NCBI RefSeq assembly: GCF_014205165.1
Contig: NZ_JACHMZ010000001.1
Coordinates: 5,748,501-5,812,500, forward strand
Reading direction: 5' to 3'
Length of the DNA stretch: 64,000 bases
Origin: Micromonospora carbonacea
GTDB lineage: Bacteria > Actinomycetota > Actinomycetes > Mycobacteriales > Micromonosporaceae
In this document: piece after piece, positions 1 through 8,896 of the stretch
Position numbering within the stretch: position 1 is the stretch's first letter
How the letters are laid out: each line of letters opens with the position of its first letter
Program-made: the position numbers and the translations under genes
The notes under the pieces: model-generated
Seen by the model: the letters and a program-made list of their open reading frames with translations, nothing else
Databases searched by the model: none
Told to the model about the DNA's origin: nothing

Positions 1-3000
1 CGGGATCCCACATGTCCAGGATCGCCTGCTCGTGGTGCCGGTACCCAGCTTCGCTCAGCCAATCCCGCAACGCCGCCGCCGCGATATCGCCGGCTCGTGA
101 CCGGTATTGGTAGACCTTGGAGTGCTGGCTACGGGCAGCGGTGCCTCGCCTCGGGTAGGCGGTGAGGTCAACGACCGCAGCGGGTTCTTCAGCGGTTGTC
201 AGGGACAGGTGCAGGAGCGCGGTTTCGGGAGGGGGCGACTTGTCGTCGAGCTGCGTCCATAGCGCGTTGGTGGTCTGCGCGCATCGGACGAGCGCTTCAG
301 TGAGTTCGAACAGGCCGTGCAGGGTGAACGCTGCAGGGAGGGGCACGACGCGGGCCCGTGCTTCGGCGGGTCGGTGCTGTTCGTCGAGTTCGGCCAAGTG
401 GAATCCGATACCGACGGTGAGCAGCAGCGACTGCTGGTTCGGGCTCTGCCCGGTGTGGCCGGTGATGAGATGGGCGCCGACCCTGAGCGGTAATGCCTGA
501 CGCAGGCCAAGCGTGCCGGGCGTAGCGACCCGGGCACCGGACTGAGCGGTGGTGTAGAGGCGTCCGTTGGCATCGCTGATGGTCCACGGTTCGGCGGCCA
601 TGCCCCAGTCGGATTGACGGGCCCGGATCCAGTCGCTGATCGGTGCGTCTCGCATCGCGACGATCAGTATTTCTTCACGTGTGTCGACTGATGGGCCCCA
701 TCCGCCGTGGAGAGGTGAAGGAATCTCGTCGCCTGCGGGCAGCAGCACGGCGACCTGCAGCGTCAGGTCGAGCGGTTCACCTCCATCGTTCATCAATGAT
801 GGACGGTGGTTGAGAAAGGGATGGCGTTGCTCCTCGGACAGGGTCGGCAGCAGCCTTCCCGGTTCTGCAGTGCCGGCGTTGAGTGCCTCGATGAGCCCGC
901 TGGCGGCGAACCAGCGCCGGTTCGCCCACGACACGTCGGTGCGGTCGAGAGCGTCGAGTCGAGTGCCCGCCGCGGCGCGGTCCAAGTGCGCCCGCGCTGC
1001 GGAGATACGGTGGCGTCCGATACGCCTCAGGAACGCCGTCGCGTCGAACTCACCGATGCGGGTGTGAGGGCCGGCGGACGTGAACGCCACCTCGATGTCG
1101 ACCAGTCGGGCCGCGAGATCCGCGATTGGCAGTCCACCGTCGACGGCGGTGGCGATCCGCCGGTCGACGTCCGCGTCGCCGAAGGCCGCCTCCAGTCGGG
1201 AGATATATAGGCTCACCGGCTCGATGGGGGCGGTGTCGCCGAGACGCGTGTGCTCCTGGACCCGCGCCCACGCCGCTTCGTACGTGGCTCGGATGACGTC
1301 CGAAAGCCACGCCGAGCCGGGAGGTTGGGCGGCTAGACGCGCGATGGTGGTGTCGGCCGGCTCGGCGACTGCCATCCGGATGGCATTCAACAAGTACGGC
1401 AGCAGACCGGGATCGCCCGGCGCGGTGGCGGGCAGCGGCTCGCCGTCGGCCCGTTGCAGCAGCGCCGCGAGCCAAAGGGTCGCTTCCTCGTCAGGACCAA
1501 ACCCACCCGCTGCGGGGATGCGAAGGTGGTCGAACTGTTCGAACACGTACGGGATCACCGCGGCGGCCTCCCTGCCGGGTAGCTCCGCGGACAGGGATGC
1601 GGCTCGGCGGAGTGTCCGGGCCGCCCGGGCGTACGCATGAGCGTCGGTGAGGTCAGGTCGCAACGCCAGCGCGAGGTCCTTGGACGCTGTGCCGGGGCGT
1701 CCCTCGGCCAATTCTCGGATGGCCCGGGCAAGGGTATCGTCGCTGATCTCGCCGGTGATGGGTGTTAGGGCGAAGTACCGCTCGGTGTAGTCGGGGTCGC
1801 TGATCCGCCGCTGCCCGCGCCGCCGGTGCTGTGCCCCTGTCGATCTCACTAAGTCGGTGGTCAGGCGCGGGAAGAGCCGTTGCAGGGCGTCCGCGACTCG
1901 GCGGGTGTGCGGTGCCGGGACGTCGAGTCGAGTCAGCGCCACTTCGTCGAATTCGGCGCGGAGGTCGGCGAGGTCGGTGGTGTCGACGAGGGTGCTGCGG
2001 TGCATGGCGATGGCCTGGTATAGGCGCGGATAGGTGATTCGCAGGAATGTCAGGGTGATGAAGTCGACGATGTCGACCTCAGCAGCGCCGACCAGTGGCA
2101 GGTAGATGTCGACCTGGGTGAGCAGCCGGGCCACGCTGCGCGGCTCGGTCAGGACCTTCAGCAGTAGCGCCTCACGCTCTTCGACCATGCGGCGTTGCGC
2201 GTCCTCGCTTAGCGACGCAGACGCCCGGCCGAGTGCGTCAGCGCAGCCGGTGTTGAACAGCGACTCAGCGTGCTCTGGGCGGACGGGCGGCTGTTCGAGG
2301 CGTAACGTGACGATCTTCTCCAGGAACGCGACGGCCCGGGCGCCGTGCTTGTCAGCGATCGGGGTCGTGGACAGCACGTCGAGAATGGTTTCTTGGTCGT
2401 ACGCGAGGACGTAGTGCACGTGCGGCAGGCGGCCCAGCACCCGCACCGCCCGAAAAACCGCCAGGAGTTGCTCGGGCTGCAGCCGGTCGACGTCGTCGAT
2501 GACGACCAGCGTCGGACGGGCCAGCGCGTGCAGCGCGTCGCGGACGTGGTCTGCCTGTTCCTCAAGGGTCGTTCCCTGGTCGCCAAGCCGCTGTAGGGCC
2601 TCGTTGGCGACCGCAGTCGCGGCGCTACCGATCACCGGCACCATCGACAGCGCTGGCGTGGCCAGGACGCCGTACCGGGAAAGCTGACGCCGGACCCGTA
2701 CGCCGGCGCTGGTCTTCTCGGGCACCGCAGCGCGGATCGCGCCGAGCAGCTCGGTGACGACCGCGTCAGGACCGGACAACGCCCACGGGTTGATCCAAGT
2801 GACGCCCCAGCGGTCAGAGTTGAGTCCCGCCACGATCATTCGGATCGTGCTGGTCTTACCACTTCCCCACGGGCCGACCAACCCGACCACCGTGCTGCTC
2901 GGCCGGGAGCCAATCTGATCAAGCAGGGCGACCGCGCGGGCCACGAACGGGCCGCGCCCGAACAGGTCCTCGCTCGGCTCGTCAATCGGGTCGTCGACCC

Positions 3001-3034
3001 ACCAGTTGCCGTCGGACAAGCCGGACACCGCCAT
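1..3034 (-). CDS. KAP-family P-loop NTPase, C-terminus beyond the window
   Basis: About 1,011 codons are visible and the frame is still open at the left edge. The start is ATG 3034, preceded by GGAGA about 9 bases upstream; an in-frame stop at 3080-3082 leaves no earlier start. The Walker A motif GPWGSGKT lies at residues 54-61 and Walker B LVVIDDVDRL at about 176-185, the pattern of KAP NTPases. A hydrophobic stretch at about 122-142 sits between them, where KAP proteins often carry membrane segments. The rest is long, helical and without a domain I recognise. KAP proteins include PifA of the F plasmid, which excludes phage T7, so a defence or membrane-signalling role is possible but inferred. 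Confidence 0.8.
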   Translation of the reverse strand, partial: MAVSGLSDGNWWVDDPIDEPSEDLFGRGPFVARAVALLDQIGSRPSSTVVGLVGPWGSGKTSTIRMIVAGLNSDRWGVTWINPWALSGPDAVVTELLGAIRAAVPEKTSAGVRVRRQLSRYGVLATPALSMVPVIGSAATAVANEALQRLGDQGTTLEEQADHVRDALHALARPTLVVIDDVDRLQPEQLLAVFRAVRVLGRLPHVHYVLAYDQETILDVLSTTPIADKHGARAVAFLEKIVTLRLEQPPVRPEHAESLFNTGCADALGRASASLSEDAQRRMVEEREALLLKVLTEPRSVARLLTQVDIYLPLVGAAEVDIVDFITLTFLRITYPRLYQAIAMHRSTLVDTTDLADLRAEFDEVALTRLDVPAPHTRRVADALQRLFPRLTTDLVRSTGAQHRRRGQRRISDPDYTERYFALTPITGEISDDTLARAIRELAEGRPGTASKDLALALRPDLTDAHAYARAARTLRRAASLSAELPGREAAAVIPYVFEQFDHLRIPAAGGFGPDEEATLWLAALLQRADGEPLPATAPGDPGLLPYLLNAIRMAVAEPADTTIARLAAQPPGSAWLSDVIRATYEAAWARVQEHTRLGDTAPIEPVSLYISRLEAAFGDADVDRRIATAVDGGLPIADLAARLVDIEVAFTSAGPHTRIGEFDATAFLRRIGRHRISAARAHLDRAAAGTRLDALDRTDVSWANRRWFAASGLIEALNAGTAEPGRLLPTLSEEQRHPFLNHRPSLMNDGGEPLDLTLQVAVLLPAGDEIPSPLHGGWGPSVDTREEILIVAMRDAPISDWIRARQSDWGMAAEPWTISDANGRLYTTAQSGARVATPGTLGLRQALPLRVGAHLITGHTGQSPNQQSLLLTVGIGFHLAELDEQHRPAEARARVVPLPAAFTLHGLFELTEALVRCAQTTNALWTQLDDKSPPPETALLHLSLTTAEEPAAVVDLTAYPRRGTAARSQHSKVYQYRSRAGDIAAAALRDWLSEAGYRHHEQAILDMWDP

Positions 3035-3221
3035 TCGCCAACCATCTCCAAAGCCGCGGCCAGAGTACTCAACCGACGCTCACACAACTCATTCGGCGCG
3101 TGATCTTATGCACGGATCTGCCGCTCCGGATGGACTGGCGTTCATCACCGCTGGTGACGCACAGTGATGTACGACAACAAGATCGTCCTCGTCCCGCTGC
3201 CACCCGCGGTCGCCCGAGCTA

Positions 3222-3527
3222 TTGACCGTGCCGTCGATGAACGCACCAGCGGGCCGATCCCGCAACACCCACGGTCGGCGAATGGACCGGCACGCCGCCA
3301 CCCGCCGACTCAATCGCCTCGGTGCAAAGCTGACCGCGGCGCAGCAACAGGCCGGTGTGCTGCAGGTCGCTCAGCCGTTGCTCTTAGCGCTCCCCGGTGT
3401 CCGTGTCCTGCTGGTCGACGATGTCTTCACCACCGGCGCGCAGTTCGACGCGGTCGGCCGCCAACTGCGCAGCTGGTGCGTCGCGCACGTTGACGGACTC
3501 GTCATCTCCAGGGCATCGTGGCGGTAG
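3222..3527 (+). pseudogene. Phosphoribosyltransferase C-terminal remnant
   Basis: The short frame (101 codons from a TTG) contains VLLVDDVFTTGAQFDAVG, the PRPP-binding loop of ComF-like phosphoribosyltransferases, followed by about 25 residues and a stop. The N-terminal part of the fold, with the core strands and hood, is absent upstream. I read this as a decayed 3' fragment rather than a functional enzyme. It lies between the divergent KAP gene and the next gene, in DNA with no other recognisable coding signal. Confidence 0.5.
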
Positions 3528-3694
3528 AGGCACAGCTCACCACGAGCACATCGTTTTTCTGTACTGATACTGCGGTGCTGGCGATAGTCGGCGGCCCGGA
3601 TTTTCAGTGGACTGGGTTCTTGAACCGCTTGGGCATGGCGCCGGCGGGACTGGCCCAGGCGAGCCTTTCTCGCGGGCTCGCCTGGGCTCGATCG

Positions 3695-4495
3695 TCACGC
3701 TTCGGCAGGGAGGGTTCTGATGCTGGGATGCCGGTCGTGGGGCTTCCGCATCCGGTCGCGGCCGGCGCCACGGGGCACCATCTTGTCGATCATCTTGGAG
3801 ATGACGTCCTGGTGTCTCGCGGGCATGCCGAGACCGGCGAGGGCACTGACGATCATGTCGTGGTCGAGCAGTCCGGCGTCGCGGATCTCGTCGAGAGCGC
3901 GCTGGGCGCCATCACGGCCCCAGCCCCGGGGGTATCCGTTGTTGCCGTAGAAAATGATGCTCTCCAGTGGCTCGCTCACCCGCGGGTCGAGAGCGGTCAC
4001 CTCGCCCGACAGCAGGTCCAGGGCGCCCACTGCGGCCGCCCAGCCATCCAGCCACCACGGGGCCGGCAGCAGCCCGACGACCGCCAGCGGGATCCCGCGG
4101 GCCGTTGTCATCGCCAACTCGAGTGCGGTGTACGTCGGGTTGTGGGCGATGACCGCCCCGGGCTCAACGGTGAGCCGCGAGGACCGGGGGGTGATGTGCC
4201 GTCCGGCGTAGCGGGTGAAGGGAGCCGCATGGGCGTATTCGCCCTTGAGGTCGGTGACCAGCACCGCCGGGAGACCACCAACGGCGGCCTGCTCCTCGGC
4301 CCACTCCATCGCTAGCGCGGCAGCATCTTCCAGCGTGATCGCATGGCCGGCGCTGGGCGGGATCCACGCGAATGCGTGCCTCTGGGCCGGCGCGCTGTCG
4401 GCGCCAGTCACCACACGCCTTGCTGCGGTGTAAGAGGTACCGGTGGCGGCCTTGTACTCCCTGGTGGCGGCCTTGATACGGCGGTTCCTGGTCAT
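3695..4495 (-). CDS. Hypothetical protein with plasmid-type basic N-terminus
   Basis: 266 aa from ATG 4495, which has a good AAGGAG site about 5-8 bases upstream; a longer open frame to 4753 has no such support. The N-terminus MTRNRRIKAATREYKAATG is a short basic helix followed by TSYTAARR. I associate this type of start with proteins on actinomycete plasmids and integrative elements (general familiarity only). The rest is a mixed alpha/beta soluble domain with Trp-rich stretches around residues 170-180; I cannot name a family. The C-terminal 30 residues are basic. No membrane segment or signal peptide is seen. Function unknown. Confidence 0.65.
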   Translation of the reverse strand: MTRNRRIKAATREYKAATGTSYTAARRVVTGADSAPAQRHAFAWIPPSAGHAITLEDAAALAMEWAEEQAAVGGLPAVLVTDLKGEYAHAAPFTRYAGRHITPRSSRLTVEPGAVIAHNPTYTALELAMTTARGIPLAVVGLLPAPWWLDGWAAAVGALDLLSGEVTALDPRVSEPLESIIFYGNNGYPRGWGRDGAQRALDEIRDAGLLDHDMIVSALAGLGMPARHQDVISKMIDKMVPRGAGRDRMRKPHDRHPSIRTLPAEA

Positions 4496-4869
4496 CACAC
4501 ACTCCTTGATGGCGAGGACGCCCCACGTCAGCCCCACCGTCGGGTATGCATGACCACACACGGAAGAGAACGCGATTCGGAGAACCTTGGCCTCGACGCA
4601 CCAGCCAACGTGGGTGGCCGACGCTCGGAACAGGCAGGCGTGACTGCCGCTCCACATGCTATCGCAGAAATCCGGCGCAGCTCGCACAGCGGTGCCCCCG
4701 CGGCGTCTACTACGGTTGTGGTGATGCGCGACGAAGACGACGCCGCGATGCATGCCAGGACTCCGGCGAATTCGTCAGGCGATGCCAAGGAGTGCCAGCG
4801 AGGGATGCTGTCATGAGCGTGGCTGCCTTGTGGGGCCGACTGTTGTCCGACAAGGCGCGTGGGGCAGGG
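4496..4869. other. Intergenic stretch without a supported gene
   Basis: 374 bases upstream of the 266-aa gene and downstream of the 373-aa gene. It must contain the promoter of the former. Short open frames occur on both strands, but none has a ribosome binding site, a recognisable motif or consistent codon bias. Confidence 0.5.
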
Positions 4870-5991
4870 TCAGCTCAGCCGGTCGCCTGACTGCTCGGCC
4901 TCCTCCCGAACCAACACCACAAACTCCGACTCTTCAGGCTCTGCCGCACCCGACGCTGTCTCGCCCCTGACGGAGCGCTGCGCTTCGGGCTCGTCATCGG
5001 CGTACTCGGTAAACAGCAGCCGACACGACGCGATCCCGTCGAGCAGATGCTCCAGCAGATCCCGCGCCGGGCGCCGCGGATCCAACAGGGTCGCCCGCAC
5101 CGGCTCCGACGCCAACACCTCCGCCCGCTGACCCGCAGGCAATCCAGCGACCAACGACTGGATCCGGGCGTAGTCGGCGGCCACCGCCTCCGGATCGACG
5201 ATCACACCCTCACCGGCCGCGACAGCGGCCCGCAGCAGGTCCATCACCACCCGACGCGGAGACACCCTGTCATCTACGATCCGCCCCACCACTAGAGCGG
5301 GCACCTCCACCGACACCGCCTCGATGTCATCGGCTTCCGCGAACACACCAGCCGCGCTGTTGCCGGACGCCTCGCCGGCGACAACCGCAGCGGCGGCCAG
5401 CCAATGCGCCGCAGCCACACACGCGGCAGCAGGGTCCACCGCCACAGACAGCAACCCGCCACCGAACGGATCCGCACGCAGCACCTGATCCACCGCACTG
5501 ACCTGGACCGGAGAAGCATCCACACGATCCAACGACGCCGCCTGAACCGCCCGACCCGACAGACCCCCGAGACCGGCCCGACGCACCGCCTCGACCTCAC
5601 ACCGCACCTCGGCCACCACCACGCCGGTCAACGCCGCATCACCGACCTCGTGCAGTACCCGACCAAGCCGATGCGCAGCCTCCTCGACCAGGTCGTAGGA
5701 GACAAGCAGCTGACCGGAGAGATCCGGCAGGTTCGGCTTCTGCACGGCGTCGAGCACGACACCCCACCGCTCCTGCTCGTCATCGCCGTTCTCCGCCGGC
5801 CGGACATAGCTGCCCCACAACTCGTGGGATAACCGGGTCAACTCCCCCGAGAGTCGCCCGGCCGTCTCGGCCGAGACGGCAGGTCGAAGCTGCCCCACGA
5901 CCTGGGCGCCCCAGCCCACCACCGCTGGCCACACGACCAACAACTCACGACGAACGTCATCGACTGCGTAGACCGACACGAGAACAAGCAT
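4870..5991 (-). CDS. Hypothetical protein, 373 aa
   Basis: An uninterrupted frame with strong G/C third-position bias, translated from ATG 5991. The sequence is rich in Ala, Val, Leu and Glu and predicted mostly helical, without transmembrane segments, a signal peptide or a motif I recognise. The C-terminal 60 residues are acidic and probably disordered. It ends just before 4.87 kb and stands alone, with about 170 bases separating it from the island boundary at 6,162. Codon use is as GC-rich as in chromosomal genes, unlike the SMC operon to its right. I do not assign a function. Confidence 0.65.
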   Translation of the reverse strand: MLVLVSVYAVDDVRRELLVVWPAVVGWGAQVVGQLRPAVSAETAGRLSGELTRLSHELWGSYVRPAENGDDEQERWGVVLDAVQKPNLPDLSGQLLVSYDLVEEAAHRLGRVLHEVGDAALTGVVVAEVRCEVEAVRRAGLGGLSGRAVQAASLDRVDASPVQVSAVDQVLRADPFGGGLLSVAVDPAAACVAAAHWLAAAAVVAGEASGNSAAGVFAEADDIEAVSVEVPALVVGRIVDDRVSPRRVVMDLLRAAVAAGEGVIVDPEAVAADYARIQSLVAGLPAGQRAEVLASEPVRATLLDPRRPARDLLEHLLDGIASCRLLFTEYADDEPEAQRSVRGETASGAAEPEESEFVVLVREEAEQSGDRLS

Positions 5992-6115
5992 TCCCAGCCA
6001 CGTGCACAGGGGTCAAGGACGAATCCGCAGGCTTTGATCAGTGTTTGCCCAGCTCAGCCCAGCGATGAGAGTCCGGAAACGTGGGGCTGAAGGGGGTCCC
6101 ATCCGAGCCCCACTC

Positions 6116-6158
6116 ATGATCAAGGCCGCATAGCCAGATGGCTATACGGCCTGATCAT
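6116..6158. terminator. Strong stem-loop next to the left attachment site
   Basis: The arms ATGATCAAGGCCGCATAGCC and GGCTATACGGCCTGATCAT pair over about 19 bp with one bulge and one G-T pair around a 4-base loop. It lies 3 bases outside the 45-bp tRNA-Lys direct repeat. In the uninterrupted chromosome it would follow the tRNA-Lys gene, so it was probably that tRNA's original terminator, now separated from it by the island. Confidence 0.65.
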
Positions 6159-6161
6159 AGG

Positions 6162-6206
6162 TGGTGCGCCGCCAGGGACTCGAACCCCGAACCCGCGGAT
6201 TAAGAG
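6162..6206 (-). repeat. Left attachment site: 45-bp 3' part of tRNA-Lys
   Basis: These 45 bases are identical to 36276-36320, the 3' part of the intact tRNA-Lys(CTT), from the encoded CCA through the T arm to the anticodon loop. Identity stops at 6207, where the tRNA continues but this copy does not. This is the usual footprint of tyrosine-integrase insertion into a tRNA 3' end and marks the left end of a 30-kb island. Confidence 0.9.
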
Positions 6207-6331
6207 CTGGCGTCGATCCATGCTTCGCAGTCCTGCATGTCCCATCAGTCCACGCATCGGCAGATTTCGACCAGTTCTACAGGACGCGCGTACCGCACGA
6301 TCCATCCGACACCGACCCCCGTCCACGGCGG

Positions 6332-6353
6332 CCGAGCACCCGCCGAGCACCCG
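6332..6353. repeat. 11-bp tandem repeat, possible integrase arm site
   Basis: CCGAGCACCCG occurs twice head to tail, 126 bases inside the left core. A matching pair (CCGAGCACCCA then CCGAGCGACC) lies at 36187-36207 inside the right end. Symmetric short repeats inside both ends are typical of arm-type integrase binding sites; this role is inferred. Confidence 0.4.
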
Positions 6354-6410
6354 TATGTGCGCCCATCCGGGTCCCGGACTCGTTAGCCATGGCGGTCGCT
6401 CGGCCGTTAC

Positions 6411-7808
6411 TTGTACACGTCCGATCTGACCGTTTCAGGCGGCCTCGGACTGGCCCTCGTCCGGCGACTGACTGACGTACATCTGACTGACGAGCACCAC
6501 TACACAGTCGGATGGTTCGATAATCTGCTGCACGTGACGCCATCCGATGATGAAGGTGCCCTCGGCGCATCAACTGGACAATCGGCGGCGGTACCGCTGC
6601 CCAGGGCGGCGCATGCCTTCCACAGCAAGCGGGCCAAGCACGTCGCGGCTGCACTCGGGCCGTTGGTGCGAGAGATCAGCGGGCTCGATACCACGGACGA
6701 TGAGATCGATGCAGCCATCGAGATTTGCCGGGCCCTCGTCGACCTCGACCCGGAGGGACGCAGTGTCTCGACCCGCCGCCTCTTCGAATATCTAGGCTCG
6801 AAGTATTCGCGCAACGTTCTTGATCGGCGGCTCACGGTTCTGATCCGCGGCGGGGCGATCGTCAAGAAGAACGACCGCATCCATGAGAGCGAAGTCCGGC
6901 TGGCGTTGTCTGGCTCGCTGGCGCTTGCGCTGATCCCCTGGATTTCCACGATGTCCGGACATCGCGCCCTGCTAGAGATGATGAATCAGGCTCAGCTGCG
7001 GGCGACCGCGCCAGGGGCGGACGTCTCGGACGTCCGGGCGGGCCTCAGGGACTTGACCCGAATGCTCCTGGCCTTTGCTAACGGTCTGCGCGAAATCATC
7101 GACAGCCGCGATGTAAAAGCAATTCTGGAACATGCGTCCGAGGTCGATGACGAGCAGGTACGGTCCCGCATTCGACAGATTCGAGCAGCCGTACGACGCG
7201 GCTTCGACAACGACCTCGATGATGATCTGCGAGATCTCACGGCGGCGGCCAGCCGGTACGTTCGCCAGCAAATGCGCCTACTCAAAGGGCTAAGCGGCAT
7301 CCGCGGTGGCGTGAAGTCATGGATTCGAAGCGATGAAGTCTACGAAAAGCTCAAGCATGCGGCCCTTGCCGACCTGGCTGCGCTGTGGGACGGCATCGCA
7401 TTCGACGAATCACCATATTGGATCAGCCCACACAGAGTGATGACGGCCGTCAACGAACTCACGTTCGCTCCCGGTGAGGAGGTTGTTCCCGAGCCGGCAG
7501 ATGACGACATCGTGACCCCTGAACCTTCGTTTGAAGATCACCTTCGGGATCTGGCGGATCAGCTCCTCGACGGCACCTCGGAGGTTGATCTGACGGAGTT
7601 TCTGCTTACGCGACCGTGGCCGGTGCCCATGGTGACAATGGCACACCTGGCAGCACTGGCTGGCATGGAGGTCGGCTACAGCCTGACTCATCTCGACTCG
7701 ATAGCGGTACGGCAAGATGGCGACGTTGCACGCATGGCAAGCGGTGTCGTGCTGCACCGAGTATCCGAGCCCGCCACCATGCGACCCGCTAGGGAGACTG
7801 GCTCGTGA
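6411..7808 (+). CDS. Kleisin-like subunit of SMC system (MksF/JetA-like)
   Basis: First gene of a six-gene operon. The frame runs from TTG 6411 (465 aa); GTG 6534 would give 424 aa, and neither start has a clear ribosome binding site. Residues about 90-165 look like a winged helix (LDRRLTVLIRGGAIVKKNDR), followed by a long helical region at about 185-330, an acidic linker, and a second compact helical domain at about 385-455. This order (N-terminal winged helix, helical middle, C-terminal winged helix) is that of MukF/MksF-type kleisins, and its position before small winged-helix proteins and an SMC ATPase supports it. Assignment rests on architecture and context, not on a diagnostic motif. 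The DNA is visibly less GC-rich than the flanking chromosome. Confidence 0.6.
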   Translation: MYTSDLTVSGGLGLALVRRLTDVHLTDEHHYTVGWFDNLLHVTPSDDEGALGASTGQSAAVPLPRAAHAFHSKRAKHVAAALGPLVREISGLDTTDDEIDAAIEICRALVDLDPEGRSVSTRRLFEYLGSKYSRNVLDRRLTVLIRGGAIVKKNDRIHESEVRLALSGSLALALIPWISTMSGHRALLEMMNQAQLRATAPGADVSDVRAGLRDLTRMLLAFANGLREIIDSRDVKAILEHASEVDDEQVRSRIRQIRAAVRRGFDNDLDDDLRDLTAAASRYVRQQMRLLKGLSGIRGGVKSWIRSDEVYEKLKHAALADLAALWDGIAFDESPYWISPHRVMTAVNELTFAPGEEVVPEPADDDIVTPEPSFEDHLRDLADQLLDGTSEVDLTEFLLTRPWPVPMVTMAHLAALAGMEVGYSLTHLDSIAVRQDGDVARMASGVVLHRVSEPATMRPARETGS

Positions 7809-8311
7809 ACCAGAGTCCACTGGAGCTTGCACTGGTTCGCCACGGCGTATCGCTACCGGTCGATGGACTCCCCATAGCGGACATGGAAGCCGCGGCACGA
7901 GTCGTCGGCCGTCGCCTGCATCCCGTCACGGGGCCGAACGGACACACGCACGTCGTACTCGGCTGGGACGCATACGAACCCGCAGGAGAAGCACGAAGGA
8001 TGCCTCGGCGGGGGCTTACCGTCGGCGCAACCAAGGTGCTGATTGTCGCGGTGGCGCTGCTGGCCGAGGTGGAGACGTCTGACGGCATCTCGCCGGTCGA
8101 CATAGCCAGCATCCTGGAGCGGCTGACCGGAAGAACGCACACGGTCGGCCCCGCGCTGGAGACCCTGGAACACGCCGGCCTGCTGGCGCGGGTAGACGAT
8201 CGCTGGATGCTTGGGACCGTGACTGCCACCTGGGACACCGAAGCACGGGAGGCGATCAAGAATGCCGTCCGGCGTCTTCGTGATCATCCGAACTGGCAGA
8301 GTTCGGAATGA
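7805..8311 (+). CDS. Small winged-helix KITE-like subunit 1 (MksE/JetB-like)
   Basis: 168 aa from GTG 7805, overlapping the upstream stop in GTGA, so translation is probably coupled. The first 60 residues form a mixed domain. Residues about 75-145 read as a winged helix (VDIASILERLTGRTHTVGPA, then ALETLEHAGLLARVDDRWML, a recognition helix followed by a beta wing). Its size and place between kleisin and SMC match KITE proteins (MukE, MksE, JetB, ScpB). No catalytic motif is visible. A second protein of similar build follows directly, which is unusual for this type of complex. Confidence 0.6.
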   Translation: MNQSPLELALVRHGVSLPVDGLPIADMEAAARVVGRRLHPVTGPNGHTHVVLGWDAYEPAGEARRMPRRGLTVGATKVLIVAVALLAEVETSDGISPVDIASILERLTGRTHTVGPALETLEHAGLLARVDDRWMLGTVTATWDTEAREAIKNAVRRLRDHPNWQSSE

Positions 8312-8886
8312 GTAACACCACGGATGAGACCGCCGTGCTCGCGGCCGTCAGGGCGCTGGAGGCAGCGTCGGCGCCCTTGCGCCCACAGGACTGGCCGGCG
8401 CTAGCTGAACAAAGGTTGCGGTCGCAGGTACAGGCGCGCCTGGCCGTGGCCGGCCGCCAGCTAATCAACGTGAAGGACCAAAACGGAAAACCGCTCGGTT
8501 ATGTGAGCGCCTGGTCAGACGACATCGTCGAACAGATAGCTGAGAGGCGGCACAGCCTGCGGCAGAAGGATCTAGCCATCCTCGCCCTGATCTACCTGCA
8601 CACCCACGTCCTCGCAAACCTGCTGGCAGAGGAGGTTGGTCCCATTGGCGAATGCCTAGAAGCACACGAGGGCCCGAACGGTCGGGATGTCATTGGCGAC
8701 TCCGAACTCCCGGAGATTCTGCGCCGTCTACACATGCATGAACTCATCGACAGCGTGAAGCGCCTGGGGCCCGCCTTCAAACGGCTGTCGCCTGCGCAGC
8801 AACGCAGGCTGGACGAGAACCTTGTCTTGTTGTGTCGCCCGAACAGCCAATGGGCCAAGCAAATCCGGGAATCCAGAGTGAAATAA
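8308..8886 (+). CDS. Small KITE-like subunit 2 (MksE/JetB-like)
   Basis: 192 aa from ATG 8308, overlapping the previous stop as ATGA. It is almost wholly helical; ILRRLHMHELIDSVKRLGPA near residues 140-160 resembles the helix-turn region of MksE-type proteins, and a compact core at about 80-120 could be a first winged helix. It is longer and less basic than the preceding protein and not an obvious duplicate of it. The two may form a heterodimer on the kleisin in place of the usual MksE homodimer. This is inferred from position and size. Confidence 0.55.
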   Translation: MSNTTDETAVLAAVRALEAASAPLRPQDWPALAEQRLRSQVQARLAVAGRQLINVKDQNGKPLGYVSAWSDDIVEQIAERRHSLRQKDLAILALIYLHTHVLANLLAEEVGPIGECLEAHEGPNGRDVIGDSELPEILRRLHMHELIDSVKRLGPAFKRLSPAQQRRLDENLVLLCRPNSQWAKQIRESRVK

Positions 8887-8896
8887 GGAGTTCCCA

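Noticed and set aside
6162..6236. A second tRNA-Lys gene at the left island end
   Set aside because: Homology stops after the anticodon loop; no 5' half can be folded, so it is an attachment-site fragment.
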